64,000 nucleotides of DNA. It comes from Rhizobium sp. SSA_523. Lineage in GTDB: Bacteria > Pseudomonadota > Alphaproteobacteria > Rhizobiales > Rhizobiaceae. The stretch spans positions 1,922,001 through 1,986,000 of the forward strand of contig NZ_CP129382.1 of NCBI RefSeq assembly GCF_030435705.1, read 5' to 3'. Both the position numbers and the translations under genes were made by a program. Every line of letters begins with the position of its first letter. Positions within the stretch are counted from its first letter, which is position 1. This document shows, piece by piece, positions 1 to 10,342 of the stretch. The notes below the pieces were generated by a model. The model did not search any database and had not been told where the DNA came from. It worked only from the letters and a program-made list of their open reading frames with translations.

Positions 1-159
1 CACCGGTTGCACCGGCCTGAGGCTGGCAAAGGTGACGTGCGGAATGGCCTCGGCAATGGCCTGACATTGGCTGACCGGCATCTGAGCCGATTGCGCCCAT
101 GCAGACCCGGCCGACCAGAGCGCTGAAACCACAGCAAATGCGACAATCCGCAGCATCAT
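1..159 (-). CDS. secreted protein, N-terminal part only
   Basis: The frame opens with two adjacent ATG codons and runs off the left edge of the window, so only the first 53 residues are seen. They form a clear Sec signal peptide: a short N-terminus, a hydrophobic stretch (IVAFAVVSALW), and a likely cleavage after AWA. The mature part begins QSAQMPVSQCQAIAEAI. An AAGGGAG ribosome binding site lies just upstream. I do not recognise the family. A periplasmic or exported location follows from the signal peptide; the function is unknown. Confidence 0.6.
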   Translation of the reverse strand, partial: MMLRIVAFAVVSALWSAGSAWAQSAQMPVSQCQAIAEAIPHVTFASLRPVQPV

Positions 160-244
160 GCCACTCCCTTGCCTCTCGTGCGACAAAGGATGGGGCAGCA
201 GGACAGGCGCGTCCAGCGGCAAGTCCGGAAGAACCTCTCACATT

Positions 245-313
245 CTTGTCATTGCAACGGGCTAGACGCCCGCCTCTTGTCATTGCAACGGGCTAGACGC
301 CCGTCGGGCGTCT
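245..313. repeat. 28-bp direct repeat (two copies) ending in a palindrome
   Basis: A 28-bp sequence starting CTTGTCATTGCAACGGGC occurs at 245-272 and again at 276-303, a 31-bp period. The second copy runs into the palindrome AGACGCCCG-T-CGGGCGTCT (295-313). It lies between the divergent secreted-protein gene and the 3' end of the MFS gene. There is no T-run, so it is not a textbook terminator. Origin and role are unknown. Confidence 0.7.
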
Positions 314-329
314 TGTCGAAAGGCGGGCT

Positions 330-1586
330 CTAGCGGGCCTCGCCCTCCGCCGGCGCGCGGGGATCCAGCATCAGGCTTTCGGGCGTGGCGAGCGGCGCCG
401 TGGCCGTCGGTGCCGTCGTGTAGTTATCCTTGTCGGCGGTCGGAACGGCGGGGCGCACGCGGCTGCGCAGGATGGCGTGCACGACGACGCACAGATGGGC
501 GACGGCGGTGACGGCAAACAGCGCATACGGACCGAAATAGGTCATGACCGGCCCGCCCAGCGTGGGGCCGATGATTGTTCCAATGCCGAACAGCAGCAGG
601 AGGCCGCCCGATACCTTGACGAAGTCCTCCGGCGCCGCGAAGTCGTTGGCATGCGCGACGGCGATCGGATAGAGCGCATTGGCCGTCGCTCCATAGATGG
701 CGACGAGCGTGATGATCACATAGACGTTCAAGGGCTGAAGCACGACCAGGAGCACGGCCGCCAGCGCCGACAAAGCCGAAAGCGTCGCCAGCACATAGCG
801 CCGGTCCATCCGGTCGGAGAGCCGGCCGGCCGGAAACTGCATGATGGCACCGGCAAAGATGGTGATCGACACCATCACGGCGATCGTCGCCTGATGCATG
901 CCGGCCTGCGCCGCGAAGACGGCGACCAGCGTGCCATAGGCGCCATTGGCGGTGCCGATCATCAGGATGCCGATGAAGGAGACGGGCGAATTGCGGTAGA
1001 GCCCGGCGAGATCGAGACTGACCCGCTTCAGCGGTTGTGGGGACGCCGCCGTGGAGAGCGTCGTCGGCAGGATGGAGACGCAATACAGAATGCCGCAGAT
1101 CATGAACAGGATCGGCGTCGAGACATCGATGACGCCGACCAGCAACTGGCCGCCGACGACGCCGAGGAGCGTGATCGAGATATAGAAGGAAAAGATCGCG
1201 CCGCGGCTCTCATTGGTCGCGCGCTCGTTCAGCCAGCTTTCGATGATCATCGACGTGCCGGCGGTGCAGAAGCCGGTCACCGCCCGCAGCACCAGCCAGG
1301 CCCCATCATGCACGACGATGCCGGTCAATAGCACGTTGAGGCAGATGACGGCGCCGAAGCCGGAAAAGGCGCGGACATGGCCGATCCGGCGAACCAGCAC
1401 CGGCGCGGCGAAGCAGCCGACCACGAAACCGGTTGCCCAGGTGGTGCCCAGAAGGCCCAGGACCTCGTTCGAATAGCCTTCCAGCGTTCCGCGCACCGGC
1501 AGGAGCAGACCCTGCAGACCATTGCCGAGAAAGAGAAACAGCGTGCCGAGGAGAAGACTGAGAACGGGCAGGATATTGCGAGGCAT
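330..1586 (-). CDS. MFS transporter, YcaD-like
   Basis: Predicted inner-membrane transporter of the major facilitator superfamily, about 418 residues with roughly 12 hydrophobic segments. The segment order and motifs such as [23 protein letters not shown] and the central RLSDRMDRR loop resemble the YcaD subgroup of proton-driven exporters. The substrate cannot be inferred. The frame stays open further upstream, to 1673, but the hydrophobic start [14 protein letters not shown] fits the family best, so the ATG at 1586 was chosen; its ribosome binding site is weak. The C-terminal ~45 residues are Ala/Pro/Thr-rich and probably cytoplasmic. Family assignment is firm; the YcaD subgroup and the start are less certain. 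Confidence 0.8.
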   Translation of the reverse strand: MPRNILPVLSLLLGTLFLFLGNGLQGLLLPVRGTLEGYSNEVLGLLGTTWATGFVVGCFAAPVLVRRIGHVRAFSGFGAVICLNVLLTGIVVHDGAWLVLRAVTGFCTAGTSMIIESWLNERATNESRGAIFSFYISITLLGVVGGQLLVGVIDVSTPILFMICGILYCVSILPTTLSTAASPQPLKRVSLDLAGLYRNSPVSFIGILMIGTANGAYGTLVAVFAAQAGMHQATIAVMVSITIFAGAIMQFPAGRLSDRMDRRYVLATLSALSALAAVLLVVLQPLNVYVIITLVAIYGATANALYPIAVAHANDFAAPEDFVKVSGGLLLLFGIGTIIGPTLGGPVMTYFGPYALFAVTAVAHLCVVVHAILRSRVRPAVPTADKDNYTTAPTATAPLATPESLMLDPRAPAEGEAR

Positions 1587-1828
1587 GAGTAAGACCGTTT
1601 GCGCTCCGGGCGAGGCGTCCCGGGGAGACAGGAGTGAAAGAGGTGAATCGCGCTGTGCCGAACAGACGGCCAAGACGATATGCAGCCCAAGGACAAGCCG
1701 GCCCTGCCTTTGTCGCCATCATGCGACAGGCAAGATTGATGGTTTCGAATCTCATCCCTGACGGGTATCTGTGGTGACCTCAAAAAATGTCCAGCCTGTG
1801 GCTGAGCGGCGCAAGCGACAGGAAAATC

Positions 1829-1990
1829 ATGACAAAACTCATCGGCCTTCTGCTTCTCCTGGCGATGATCGTGCAGATCATCAAACCGCTCGGCTGGCCG
1901 GGCCTGCGCCGCCGCGCCGACTTCTGGAAGCTCGCCCTCCTGGCCCTCGTGCTCTGGGCCGTCACGCTCCTGGCGCGCGATTTTCTCTGA
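1829..1990 (+). CDS. small membrane protein (53 aa)
   Basis: A 53-residue protein with two hydrophobic stretches ([15 protein letters not shown] and [15 protein letters not shown]) separated by a basic loop (GLRRRADFW). This suggests a two-pass inner-membrane protein. The ATG at 1829 is preceded by AGGAAAA and is preferred over an upstream ATG at 1787. It converges with fba, and its stop lies 20 bp before the heptamer arrays. I do not recognise a named family. Good codon usage and a proper ribosome binding site argue that it is real. Confidence 0.6.
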   Translation: MTKLIGLLLLLAMIVQIIKPLGWPGLRRRADFWKLALLALVLWAVTLLARDFL

Positions 1991-2010
1991 CGAGCAGCGG
2001 ATAGTGAACA

Positions 2011-2325
<315 letters not shown>

Positions 2326-2337
2326 CCTTTCGCGGTC

Positions 2338-3234
2338 TTACGTCTTGTTGACGCTGGCGTCGTAGATCTGGTCGATCGTCTGGGCGATGCTCGCGTTGAA
2401 CTCGGCATCGCTCATCGACACGCGCAGGCCCTCGGTGAGGCCACGCGAAAAGCTGGCGATCATGCCGTGATTGCGCTTCAGCTTCTCGCAGGCTTCGGCG
2501 GTGCTATAGCCGCCGGACAGCGCCACGAGGCGTACGACGGATGAATGGGCCACCAGCGGCGCATAGACATCGGCCACCGTCGGTATGGTCAGCTTGAGCA
2601 TGACGGTCTCGCCCGCGGGAAGCTTGTCCAGCCGGTTGGCGATCTCGTCGCGCAGAATTGCCTCGGCCTGCTCTTTGGTCGGGCTCTTGATCGAGACTTC
2701 CGGCTCGATGATCGGCATCAGGCCCTGGCCGATGATCTGCCGCGCCACCTCGAACTGCTGCTCGACGACCGCTGCAATCCCTGCCCTGTCGGCCTGCGCG
2801 ATCACGGAGCGCATCTTGGTTCCGAAGATCCCCTTCTCGCGGCCGCGGATCAGAAGCGCATCCAGATCCGGCATGGCCTTCATGGTCTGCACGCCGTTCT
2901 CTTCGGCATTCAGGCCCTTGTCGACCTTGAGGAACGGCACGACGCCGCGCTTTTCCCAGAGGAAGGCCGGGACGGCCTGGCCATCCACATCGCCATCCAT
3001 CGTGCGCTCGAACAGGATCGCGCCGATGACCTTGTCGCCGGTGAAGGCGGGCGCCTTCATGATGCGCACCCGCATGGCATGCATCTGGCGGAACATATCC
3101 TCCTCATCCGTATAATCGGATTCGGAAACCCCATACAGCCGCAGCGCACCAGGTGTTGAACCACCGCTCTGATCCAGCGCCGCAATGAACCCCGGCGCAG
3201 ACCTCATCTTGTCCAACATCTTGGCGTCCCCCAT
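2338..3234 (-). CDS. fba: fructose-bisphosphate aldolase class I
   Basis: Class I (Schiff-base) aldolase of about 298 residues, which cleaves or forms fructose 1,6-bisphosphate in the cytoplasm. Family hallmarks include [13 protein letters not shown] near the N-terminus, [10 protein letters not shown], and [11 protein letters not shown] in the barrel. The ATG at 3234 was chosen because ACAGGAGTG stands 7 nt upstream; the frame stays open for 19 more codons, but these lack family similarity. It lies downstream of pgk on the same strand, with 232 bp between. A perfect 11-bp inverted repeat at 3342-3368 in that gap is a likely operator. The gene runs straight into the heptamer arrays at its 3' end. 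Confidence 0.92.
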   Translation of the reverse strand: MGDAKMLDKMRSAPGFIAALDQSGGSTPGALRLYGVSESDYTDEEDMFRQMHAMRVRIMKAPAFTGDKVIGAILFERTMDGDVDGQAVPAFLWEKRGVVPFLKVDKGLNAEENGVQTMKAMPDLDALLIRGREKGIFGTKMRSVIAQADRAGIAAVVEQQFEVARQIIGQGLMPIIEPEVSIKSPTKEQAEAILRDEIANRLDKLPAGETVMLKLTIPTVADVYAPLVAHSSVVRLVALSGGYSTAEACEKLKRNHGMIASFSRGLTEGLRVSMSDAEFNASIAQTIDQIYDASVNKT

Positions 3235-3341
3235 GCTTACACTCCTGTCCGTGAAATTGGCGCTCCCGCCATGATATGCGGCGATTATCAACGGCGGATA
3301 ACAGAAGTTTTTTTAAAGGGAAATCCTACACTTAGGGCTTG

Positions 3342-3368
3342 AAACGATTGAATTTTTTTCAATCGTTT
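3342..3368. promoter_or_regulatory. perfect 11-bp inverted repeat upstream of fba, candidate operator
   Basis: AAACGATTGAA (3342-3352), a 5-nt T spacer, then TTCAATCGTTT (3358-3368). It sits 108-134 bp upstream of the fba start in AT-rich sequence. No T-run follows on the minus strand, so it fits an operator better than a terminator for pgk. Each arm shares an AATCG core with the palindrome upstream of pyk (41791-41808). Confidence 0.55.
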
Positions 3369-3466
3369 AAAATATCGAAAAAGAGTTTAGGGCGATTTAC
3401 GCGAGAGCGCAGCGGTCTATATAGCTGCGCTCCGATTTTTTCCGAGACCGCCCACTGTGGGGGCGA

Positions 3467-4669
3467 TCAGCCGACTTTCGAGAGCACGGCGACACCCGGC
3501 AATTCCTTGCCTTCCATCCATTCGAGGAAAGCCCCGCCGGCGGTGGATACGTAGGAGAAATCATCGGCCACGCCGGCGTGGTTGAGCGCTGCGACCGTAT
3601 CGCCGCCGCCGGCGACGGAAACGAGCTGGCCGGCTTTCGTGCGTTCGGCGGCATGTTTTGCGGCCGCCACGGTGGCGGCATCGAAGGGTTCGATCTCGAA
3701 GGCGCCGAGCGGCCCGTTCCACACCAGCGTATGGGCGCGGCTGATCCAGTCATTGATGGCGTCGATGGATTTCGGCCCGACATCGAGCACCATGGCATCG
3801 GCAGGGATCGCCCCGATATCGACCACCTCATTGGCGGCGCCCGCCTTGAACTCGCGGGCAACAACGCCGTCCACCGGCAGGATGATGGCGCATTGGGCGC
3901 TGGCTGCCTCGATCATGATCTGCTTGGCCGTTTCGGCAAGATCATGCTCGCAGAGCGACTTGCCGACATTGGTGCCGCGGGCGGCGATGAATGTATTGGC
4001 CATGCCGCCGCCGATGACCAGCGCATCGACCTTCTTGACCAGGTTCATCAAGAGATCGATCTTGGTGGACACCTTCGCCCCGCCGACAATGGCCACGACC
4101 GGGCGGGCAGGCTTGCCGAGACCCTTTTCCAGCGCTTCCAGTTCCGCCTGCATGGTGCGGCCGGCATAGGCCGGCAGATGATGGGCAAGACCTTCCGTCG
4201 AGGCATGGGCACGGTGGGCGGCGGAAAAGGCGTCATTGACATAGAGGTCGCCATTGGCCGCCAGCGCCTGCGTGAAGTCGGCATCGTTCTTTTCTTCGCC
4301 GGCATGGAAGCGGGTATTTTCCAGGAGCAGGATATCGCCATTCTGCATCTGCGCGATTTCGGCAGCCGCCGTCTCGCCGATGCAGTCGCCGGCAAAGAGC
4401 ACGGCGTGATCGAGCACCTCTTCCACCGCCGGCGCGATCAGCTTCAGGGACATGTCGGCCACCGGCTTGCCCTTCGGCCGGCCGAAATGCGCCAGCAGGA
4501 TCACCTTGGCGCCCTTGCCGGACAGCTCCATGATGGTCGGCGCCACGCGCTCGATGCGCGTGGTATCCGTCACCGCCCCGTCCGAGACGGGCACGTTCAG
4601 GTCGACGCGGACGAGAACGCGCTTGCCTGCAATATCGTGAAGGTCATCGAGGGTTTTGAAGGCCGGCAT
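3467..4669 (-). CDS. pgk: phosphoglycerate kinase
   Basis: Cytoplasmic enzyme interconverting 1,3-bisphosphoglycerate and 3-phosphoglycerate with ADP/ATP, at the usual family length of 400 residues. The signature [11 protein letters not shown] lies at residues ~17-27. HFGRPKG (substrate arginine region), [10 protein letters not shown] and the C-terminal GGGDTVAA nucleotide loop are all present. The start ATG at 4669 matches the family N-terminus ([10 protein letters not shown]); its ribosome binding site is only moderate. It belongs to a minus-strand run tkt, gap, antiporter, pgk, fba. Downstream, 3407-3430 can form a GCGCAGC/GCTGCGC hairpin without a clear T-run. Confidence 0.95.
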   Translation of the reverse strand: MPAFKTLDDLHDIAGKRVLVRVDLNVPVSDGAVTDTTRIERVAPTIMELSGKGAKVILLAHFGRPKGKPVADMSLKLIAPAVEEVLDHAVLFAGDCIGETAAAEIAQMQNGDILLLENTRFHAGEEKNDADFTQALAANGDLYVNDAFSAAHRAHASTEGLAHHLPAYAGRTMQAELEALEKGLGKPARPVVAIVGGAKVSTKIDLLMNLVKKVDALVIGGGMANTFIAARGTNVGKSLCEHDLAETAKQIMIEAASAQCAIILPVDGVVAREFKAGAANEVVDIGAIPADAMVLDVGPKSIDAINDWISRAHTLVWNGPLGAFEIEPFDAATVAAAKHAAERTKAGQLVSVAGGGDTVAALNHAGVADDFSYVSTAGGAFLEWMEGKELPGVAVLSKVG

Positions 4670-4746
4670 GATCGTGATCCGTTCTGTCGTTGACGTCTTG
4701 AATTCCGTTGCGGACCATACTCAACCTGACCGCCGGCGCAAGGCGG

Positions 4747-6651
4747 TCAGACGGGTTTTTCAGGATCGGAAGCCTCTGCCGGTGCCTCCGCCGGTGCCTG
4801 GGTCGGGGACTGGGTCGGGGCCTGAGCCGGGGCCTGTGCGGCACTTGCCGAGCGGCCGCGCCAGCGGCGCAAGGTATCGCGCAGGCGGTGGGCGATTTCG
4901 CGCATATTGATGAAGATCGGCAGGCGCGTCGCCGGCTCCACCGGCTCGAGCGATATGCCCACGGATTTGACGTGATCGTGTTCGTCGAGTTCGCGCACGA
5001 TGAGGATGATCGAGCCGAGCCGGACGCGATCGGCATATTCGGCCCGTCCGCCGAGGCGATGCGTCATCAGGTCGCCTATACTCATCGCCTGCTCGGCAAC
5101 AGACAAGAGGCCGGGGCCGTAGGCGGCATCCAGCTCGCGGGCGGGCCGCGCCGGAGAAATGGCGAAGGCGCCGAAGAAATCCGCATCATCCTCGTCCACA
5201 GGCGCCCGGCTGGCGAAAAGGCGGTCGAGAAGGCGGGAATAGCCCGGCGCAATGAAGAGATAGACCTGGTCATTCTCCCGCAGCCGCCCCGCATATTGAT
5301 AGCGCATGCTGCGGCCATCGCGGATGACCAGAGAAGGCGCTGCCCAGCGGGGAATGCGCTCGCCGCGCAGGACCGGGCTGTCCTTGATGACGCGGTAGGA
5401 GATCAGCTCGTGATTGGCGCGGCCCGGCAGATCCAGCTCCACCTTGTCGACCTCGCCGATCCGCGGCGGAATGATGAGGCCGAGCCGCTCTGCCACCGGC
5501 TTGATCGTCCAGCCCTGGACGAGCAGCGAAACGAGGACGATGATGAAGGCACTGTTGAAATAGACATGCGACTGATCGATCCCGCCCAGGATCGGCATGA
5601 TGCCGAGCAGCACCGAGACGGCGCCGCGAAGGCCAACCCAGGCGACGAAGCCGATCTCCTGCTGCGTGAAATCGAAAGGCAGGAGGCTGAGCCAGACGGC
5701 GATGGGGCGGGCGACGAAGATCAGGAAAAGCGCAAGCCCGATGGCCGGCAGGAGGATGGACGGGAATTCGGACGGCGTCGCGAGAAGCCCGAGCACCAGG
5801 AACATGATGATCTGCGACAGCCAGGTCATGCCGTCCTGGAAGCGGCTGATCGCCTCCTTGGCGAAAATCTTGCGGTTGCCCGCATAAATGCCGGCGACAT
5901 AGACTGCCAGGAAGCCGCTCCCGCCGACGGCCCCGGTGAAGGAGAAGACGAGAAGCGCCAGCGCCAGCACGAAGATCGGCGCCAGGCCGCGATCGACGGG
6001 CAGGCGGTTCAGCACATTGACGATCATGATGCCGCCGAGCAGGCCCAGCAGGCCGCCAAGCCCCATCTGCTTGACGAACATGGCCAGCAGCTCGAGGTTG
6101 AAGCCGCTGGTGCCCTGCCCGGAGCTGATCAGCTCCACCAGCGCGATGGTCAGGAAAACGGCCATCGGATCATTGGTGCCGGATTCCACTTCCAGCGTCG
6201 AGCGGACCTTGTCGCGAATATGAATGCCGCCGATGCGCAGCAGGAAGAAGACGGCCGCCGCATCGGTGGAGGCGACGATCGATCCGAGCAGCATGCCTTC
6301 GAGCCAGCTCATGCCGAGCAGCAGCGATGCGGCAACCGCGAAAATGGCCGCCGTCAGCACCACGCCGAGCGATGCCATGGTGATGGCCGGCAGAGCGGCG
6401 ATCCGGAACGAATGGAGCGAGGTGCCGAAGCCCGAATCGAACAGGATGACGGCAAGCGCCAGCGATCCCAGCATATAGGCGAGCGGAAAATTGCTGAAGG
6501 CGATGCCGATCCCGTCCACCCCCGCCAGAAGCCCGATCATCAGGAAGACGAGAAGCAGGGGTGCGCCGAAGCGGAAGGCGAGCAGGCTGGAGAAGGCAGA
6601 GACCAGGACCAGGATCGTGCAGACCAACACGATGAGATAAAACGCGTCCAA
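4747..6651 (-). CDS. K+/H+ (or Na+/H+) antiporter, NhaP2/CvrA type
   Basis: 634-residue CPA1-family cation/proton antiporter of the inner membrane. The first ~390 residues hold about 12 transmembrane segments, including LFDSGFGTS and the ASTDAAAVFFLL segment that carries the paired acidic residues used in transport. Residues ~395-475 look like a TrkA-C/RCK regulatory domain, followed by a CorC-associated C-terminal domain (~530-590). The tail is rich in APAQAPTQ-type repeats. E. coli NhaP2 moves K+; the ion here is not determined. It lies between pgk and gap on the same strand but has its own long upstream gap, so it is probably an insertion into the glycolytic cluster rather than part of one transcript. 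Confidence 0.88.
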   Translation of the reverse strand: MDAFYLIVLVCTILVLVSAFSSLLAFRFGAPLLLVFLMIGLLAGVDGIGIAFSNFPLAYMLGSLALAVILFDSGFGTSLHSFRIAALPAITMASLGVVLTAAIFAVAASLLLGMSWLEGMLLGSIVASTDAAAVFFLLRIGGIHIRDKVRSTLEVESGTNDPMAVFLTIALVELISSGQGTSGFNLELLAMFVKQMGLGGLLGLLGGIMIVNVLNRLPVDRGLAPIFVLALALLVFSFTGAVGGSGFLAVYVAGIYAGNRKIFAKEAISRFQDGMTWLSQIIMFLVLGLLATPSEFPSILLPAIGLALFLIFVARPIAVWLSLLPFDFTQQEIGFVAWVGLRGAVSVLLGIMPILGGIDQSHVYFNSAFIIVLVSLLVQGWTIKPVAERLGLIIPPRIGEVDKVELDLPGRANHELISYRVIKDSPVLRGERIPRWAAPSLVIRDGRSMRYQYAGRLRENDQVYLFIAPGYSRLLDRLFASRAPVDEDDADFFGAFAISPARPARELDAAYGPGLLSVAEQAMSIGDLMTHRLGGRAEYADRVRLGSIILIVRELDEHDHVKSVGISLEPVEPATRLPIFINMREIAHRLRDTLRRWRGRSASAAQAPAQAPTQSPTQAPAEAPAEASDPEKPV

Positions 6652-6740
6652 GCTCCGGCCCTTTCCAATCTATATATGGCCGGAAACCCTCCGGCCTGGT
6701 CGTCTCGTTCCGCCGCCCGTGCCCGTCATCTGCGCCCGGC

Positions 6741-6815
6741 GTCTAGGCCCAGCGTCTAGGCCGAACGTTTAGGCCGAACGTCTAGTCCGAACGTCTAGTC
6801 CGAACGTCTCGGCCC
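6741..6815. repeat. 13-bp tandem repeat, five units plus a partial sixth
   Basis: Units start at 6741, 6754, 6767, 6780 and 6793. The consensus is GTCTAGGCCGAAC, with GTCTAGTCCGAAC in the last two; a partial unit starts at 6806. It lies about 90 bp upstream of the antiporter start codon. No spacer variation and no CRISPR-like organisation; it is a simple minisatellite. Confidence 0.9.
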
Positions 6816-7173
6816 ATCATCGGCGCCGGGCCCTGCCGGTGTTGGCCATAAGGCCGACAGAGGGCCCTTGCCTGCCGCCGGAAGTCCTCTTCCAAGGCCC
6901 CGCACGGGAGGAGAAACGGGGATAGTGCCAAGCAGAGACGGGACCGGGAGGCGGGAATCAGGTGGTGCGCCTATTAGACCTGTTTGAATCCGGCAAGAGA
7001 AGGGCAAGCGGCCAAGCTTTGCGAAGAAGATCCGCCCGGACCGGATTTTATCCGGCAAAAATGCGTTGAGGCGCCGAGGCGGCGCGAAGCGCCGCGGCGA
7101 AAGAGCCAGGAGAGAGCGGGGAGAGCGGGGAGAGAGCGAAAACAGCAAAAGACGCGGCGGCCTTGTTGAACGC

Positions 7174-7200
7174 AAAAGGCGGCCGGATGATCCGACCGCC
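7174..7200 (-). terminator. rho-independent terminator of gap
   Basis: Read on the minus strand: a 10-bp stem GGCGGTCGGA / TCCGGCCGCC with one G-T pair and a 3-nt loop, followed by TTTT. It begins about 40 bp after the gap stop codon. Confidence 0.8.
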
Positions 7201-7242
7201 CCTCTGCACTGATCGACGCCGGGAGGCGTCGCCGAATACGCG

Positions 7243-8253
7243 TCAGATCGTCTTGGCGAAAGCGACCGCGGTGTCGGACATCCGGTTGGAGAAGCCCCAT
7301 TCATTGTCGTACCAGGTCAGGATGCGCACGAAATTGCCTTCCAGCACCTTGGTCTGGTCGAGCGCGAAGATCGACGAATGGCTGTCATGGTTGAAGTCGC
7401 GGCTGACGAGCGGCTCGTCGGTATAGCCGAGAATGCCCTTCAGCGCGCCGTTCGAGGCGGACATGATGGCTTCGTTCACTTCTTCCTTCGACGTGGTCTT
7501 CTTGGCCACGAACTTGAAGTCGACAACCGAGACATTCGGGGTCGGCACGCGGATCGAGGTCCCGTCCAGTTTGCCCTTCAGTTCGGGCAGAACCAGGCCG
7601 ACGGCCTTGGCGGCACCGGTGGAGGTCGGGATCATCGAGAGCGCCGCAGCACGGGCGCGATAGAGATCCTTGTGCATGGTGTCGAGGGTCGGCTGGTCGC
7701 CGGTATAGGAGTGGATCGTGGTCATGAAGCCATGATCGATGCCGATCGAGTCGTTCAGCACCTTCACCACCGGCACGAGGCAGTTGGTGGTGCAGGAGGC
7801 GTTGGAGATGACCAGGTGATCCTTCGTCAGCTTGTCATGGTTGACGCCGAAGACGACGGTCAGGTCGGCGCCATCGGCCGGAGCCGATACGATGACGCGC
7901 TTGGCACCGGCTGTCAGATGGGCGGCTGCCTTGTCGCGCGCCGTGAAGATGCCCGTGCACTCCATGGCAATATCGACGCCGAGTTCGCCATGCGGAAGCG
8001 TGGCAGGATCCTTGATGGCGGTGACCTTGATGGGCTTGCCGCCACCCACGACGATCGTGTCGCCCTCAACCTTCACATCGGCCGGGAATTTGCCGTGGAT
8101 CGAATCGTAGCGCAGCAGATGCGCATTGGTTTCGACGGGACCCAGATCGTTGATCGCGACCACTTCGATATCGGTGCGGCCGGACTCCACGATGGCGCGC
8201 AGGACGTTGCGGCCGATGCGGCCGAAGCCGTTGATGGCAACCTTGACTGTCAT
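7243..8253 (-). CDS. gap: glyceraldehyde-3-phosphate dehydrogenase
   Basis: Cytoplasmic NAD(P)-dependent enzyme converting glyceraldehyde 3-phosphate to 1,3-bisphosphoglycerate; 336 residues, the normal length. The N-terminal Rossmann motif is [10 protein letters not shown] (residues 7-16). The active-site loop SNASCTTNC places the catalytic cysteine at residue 154, and the partner histidine follows in [10 protein letters not shown]. The ATG at 8253 has AAGGGAG upstream. tkt lies 115 bp upstream on the same strand; downstream a good terminator ends the transcript at 7174. Whether it works in glycolysis, gluconeogenesis or both cannot be decided from sequence. Confidence 0.96.
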   Translation of the reverse strand: MTVKVAINGFGRIGRNVLRAIVESGRTDIEVVAINDLGPVETNAHLLRYDSIHGKFPADVKVEGDTIVVGGGKPIKVTAIKDPATLPHGELGVDIAMECTGIFTARDKAAAHLTAGAKRVIVSAPADGADLTVVFGVNHDKLTKDHLVISNASCTTNCLVPVVKVLNDSIGIDHGFMTTIHSYTGDQPTLDTMHKDLYRARAAALSMIPTSTGAAKAVGLVLPELKGKLDGTSIRVPTPNVSVVDFKFVAKKTTSKEEVNEAIMSASNGALKGILGYTDEPLVSRDFNHDSHSSIFALDQTKVLEGNFVRILTWYDNEWGFSNRMSDTAVAFAKTI

Positions 8254-8368
8254 TTTAAACTACTCCCTTGATATGGGCTCTTTTGACGTGGGTTCTTCTG
8301 AAGTTCTTGGCTTCGTCGGAGACATGGGCACTAGGTGGAGCGCCGGCCCGCGGCGCCCCCAGACCGGA

Positions 8369-10342
8369 TCAGAGCTTGGCCTGCGCCGCAGCGACCACGG
8401 CTTCGGCAGTGATTCCGAAATGCTTGTACAAGTCCTTGGCCGGGCCGGAGGCGCCGAAGGACTTCATGCCGACAAAGGCGCCATCGCTGCCGATGAAGGC
8501 ATCCCAGCCCTCGCGGACGGCCGCTTCGACGGCGATCTTGACCGGCGAGGATCCGAGGATCGCCTCGCGGTAATCCTCCGTCTGCTCGAAGAAGAGTTCG
8601 ACGCAAGGCACCGATACGACGCGAGTGGCGATTCCCTTGCCTTCCAGCATTTCGGCAGCCTTGACCGCGATTTCGACTTCCGACCCGGAGGCGAAGATCG
8701 AGACCTTCGCATCGCTGGACGAGATCAGCTCGTAGGCACCGTAGGCGCTGAGGTTCTTTTCCTCATATTCCTTGCGCACCGGCGTCAGGTTCTGGCGCGT
8801 CAGCGCCAGGCCGGACGGGCGATGCTTGGATTTCAGCGCCAGCTGCCAGCACTCGGCCGTTTCCACTTCATCGGCCGGGCGGAAGAGCAGCAGGTTCGGA
8901 ATGGCCCGCAATGCCGCCACATGCTCGACAGGCTGGTGGGTCGGCCCGTCTTCGCCGACGCCGATCGAATCATGCGTCCAGACATGCACGACGCGGATGC
9001 CCATGAGGGCCGCGAGGCGGACCGAGGGGCGGCAATAATCGGAAAAGATCAGGAAGCCGCCGGAATAGGGAATAAGGCCGCCATGCAAAGCAATGCCGTT
9101 CATCGCCGCAGCCGTGGCATGTTCGCGGATGCCCCAATGCATGTAGCGGCCGGAAAAGTCGGTCGGCGTGATCGCCTTCATCTGGCTGGTCTTGGTATTG
9201 TTGGACGGCGTCAGGTCGGCCGAGCCGCCAAGGGTCTCCGGCAGAAGACCGTTGACGACCTCCAGCACGTCCTCGGACGCCTTGCGGGTGGCGACCGTCG
9301 GCGGATTGGCGGCAATCTTGCGCTTGAAGGCGTCGATCGCGCTGTCGAAGCCGCCCGGCAGGTCGCCGGCAAACCGCCGCACGAATTCGGCGCGGTGTTC
9401 CGAAGCGGACAGGCGCGCTTCCCATTCCTTGCGGGCCTTGGTGGAGCGCAGGCCGACGAGGCGCCAGGCATCCAGCACATCGGCCGGAACCGTGAAGGCT
9501 TCGGCGTCCCAGTTCAGCGCCTTGCGGGCGGCAGCGATTTCCTCTGCGCCGAGCGGCGAACCATGCACTTTATGGGTGCCCTGCTTGTTGGGCGCGCCGA
9601 AACCGATCACCGTCTTGGCGGCGATGAAGGTCGGGCGGTCGGAGCTCTGCGCCTGCTCGATCGCGGCAGCGATCGCGTCCGGGTCATGGCCGTCGATCTC
9701 GATCGTGTTCCAGTGGACCGACTTGAAGCGGGCGATCTGATCCGTCGAATCCGACAGGGAGACGGCGCCGTCGATGGTGATGCTGTTATTGTCCCAGAAG
9801 ACCACGAGCTTGTTGAGCTTCAGGTGGCCGGCCAGCGCGATCGCTTCCTGGCTGATGCCCTCCATCAGGCAGCCATCGCCCACCAGCGCATAGGTGAAAT
9901 GGTTCTGCAGATCGGCTCCGAATTCCTCGGAAAGCTTGCGTTCGGCAATCGCCATGCCGACGGCATTGGCAACCCCCTGCCCCAGCGGGCCGGTGGTGGT
10001 CTCGATGCCCGAGACATGGCCGTATTCCGGATGGCCGGCGGTCTTCGAACCCAGCTGGCGGAACTGCTTGATATCTTCGATCGTCATGTCCTCGTAGCCG
10101 GTCAGATAGAGCAGCGAATAGAGGAGCATCGAGCCATGGCCGGCGGAGAGCACAAAACGGTCGCGATCGGCCCAGAGCGGGTTCTTCGGATCGAATTTCA
10201 GATAGCGGCTGAAGAGAACCGTGGCGACATCGGCGGCGCCCATGGGCAGGCCAGGATGGCCGGAATTCGCCTTCTCGACAGCATCCATCGAGAGGAAACG
10301 GATCGCATTCGCCATCCGGTTATGTTTTTCGCGAGAGGTCAT
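8369..10342 (-). CDS. tkt: transketolase
   Basis: Thiamine-diphosphate enzyme of the pentose phosphate pathway, moving two-carbon units between sugar phosphates; 657 residues. The N-terminal half carries the conserved SGHPGLPMG region and the ThDP/Mg2+ motif [12 protein letters not shown], with WDNNSI at its end. The pyrimidine domain follows with [15 protein letters not shown], and the C-terminal domain closes the protein. The ATG at 10342 ([16 protein letters not shown]) is the family start; an open extension to 10372 has no family support. It heads the minus-strand series tkt-gap-(antiporter)-pgk-fba, an arrangement known from rhizobia. Confidence 0.96.
   Translation of the reverse strand: MTSREKHNRMANAIRFLSMDAVEKANSGHPGLPMGAADVATVLFSRYLKFDPKNPLWADRDRFVLSAGHGSMLLYSLLYLTGYEDMTIEDIKQFRQLGSKTAGHPEYGHVSGIETTTGPLGQGVANAVGMAIAERKLSEEFGADLQNHFTYALVGDGCLMEGISQEAIALAGHLKLNKLVVFWDNNSITIDGAVSLSDSTDQIARFKSVHWNTIEIDGHDPDAIAAAIEQAQSSDRPTFIAAKTVIGFGAPNKQGTHKVHGSPLGAEEIAAARKALNWDAEAFTVPADVLDAWRLVGLRSTKARKEWEARLSASEHRAEFVRRFAGDLPGGFDSAIDAFKRKIAANPPTVATRKASEDVLEVVNGLLPETLGGSADLTPSNNTKTSQMKAITPTDFSGRYMHWGIREHATAAAMNGIALHGGLIPYSGGFLIFSDYCRPSVRLAALMGIRVVHVWTHDSIGVGEDGPTHQPVEHVAALRAIPNLLLFRPADEVETAECWQLALKSKHRPSGLALTRQNLTPVRKEYEEKNLSAYGAYELISSSDAKVSIFASGSEVEIAVKAAEMLEGKGIATRVVSVPCVELFFEQTEDYREAILGSSPVKIAVEAAVREGWDAFIGSDGAFVGMKSFGASGPAKDLYKHFGITAEAVVAAAQAKL

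Larger units (their letters stand above)
6652..7242. other. 591-bp gene-free stretch between nhaP2-like gene and gap
   Basis: No convincing gene. It contains a 13-bp tandem repeat (6741-6805), a purine-rich stretch of GGAGAGCG units around 7110-7140, and the gap terminator at 7174-7200. The promoter of the antiporter gene should lie in its left part, but no clear -35/-10 pair was seen. Confidence 0.6.

Noticed and set aside
3407..3430. Terminator of pgk (GCGCAGC/GCTGCGC hairpin)
   Set aside because: The stem is good but no T-run follows on the minus strand, so it is mentioned only within the pgk entry.
4708..6759. Long open frame opposite the antiporter gene
   Set aside because: High-GC antisense shadow. 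The His/Arg/Asp/Gln-rich product is typical of reverse-strand translation, and the sense gene is clear.
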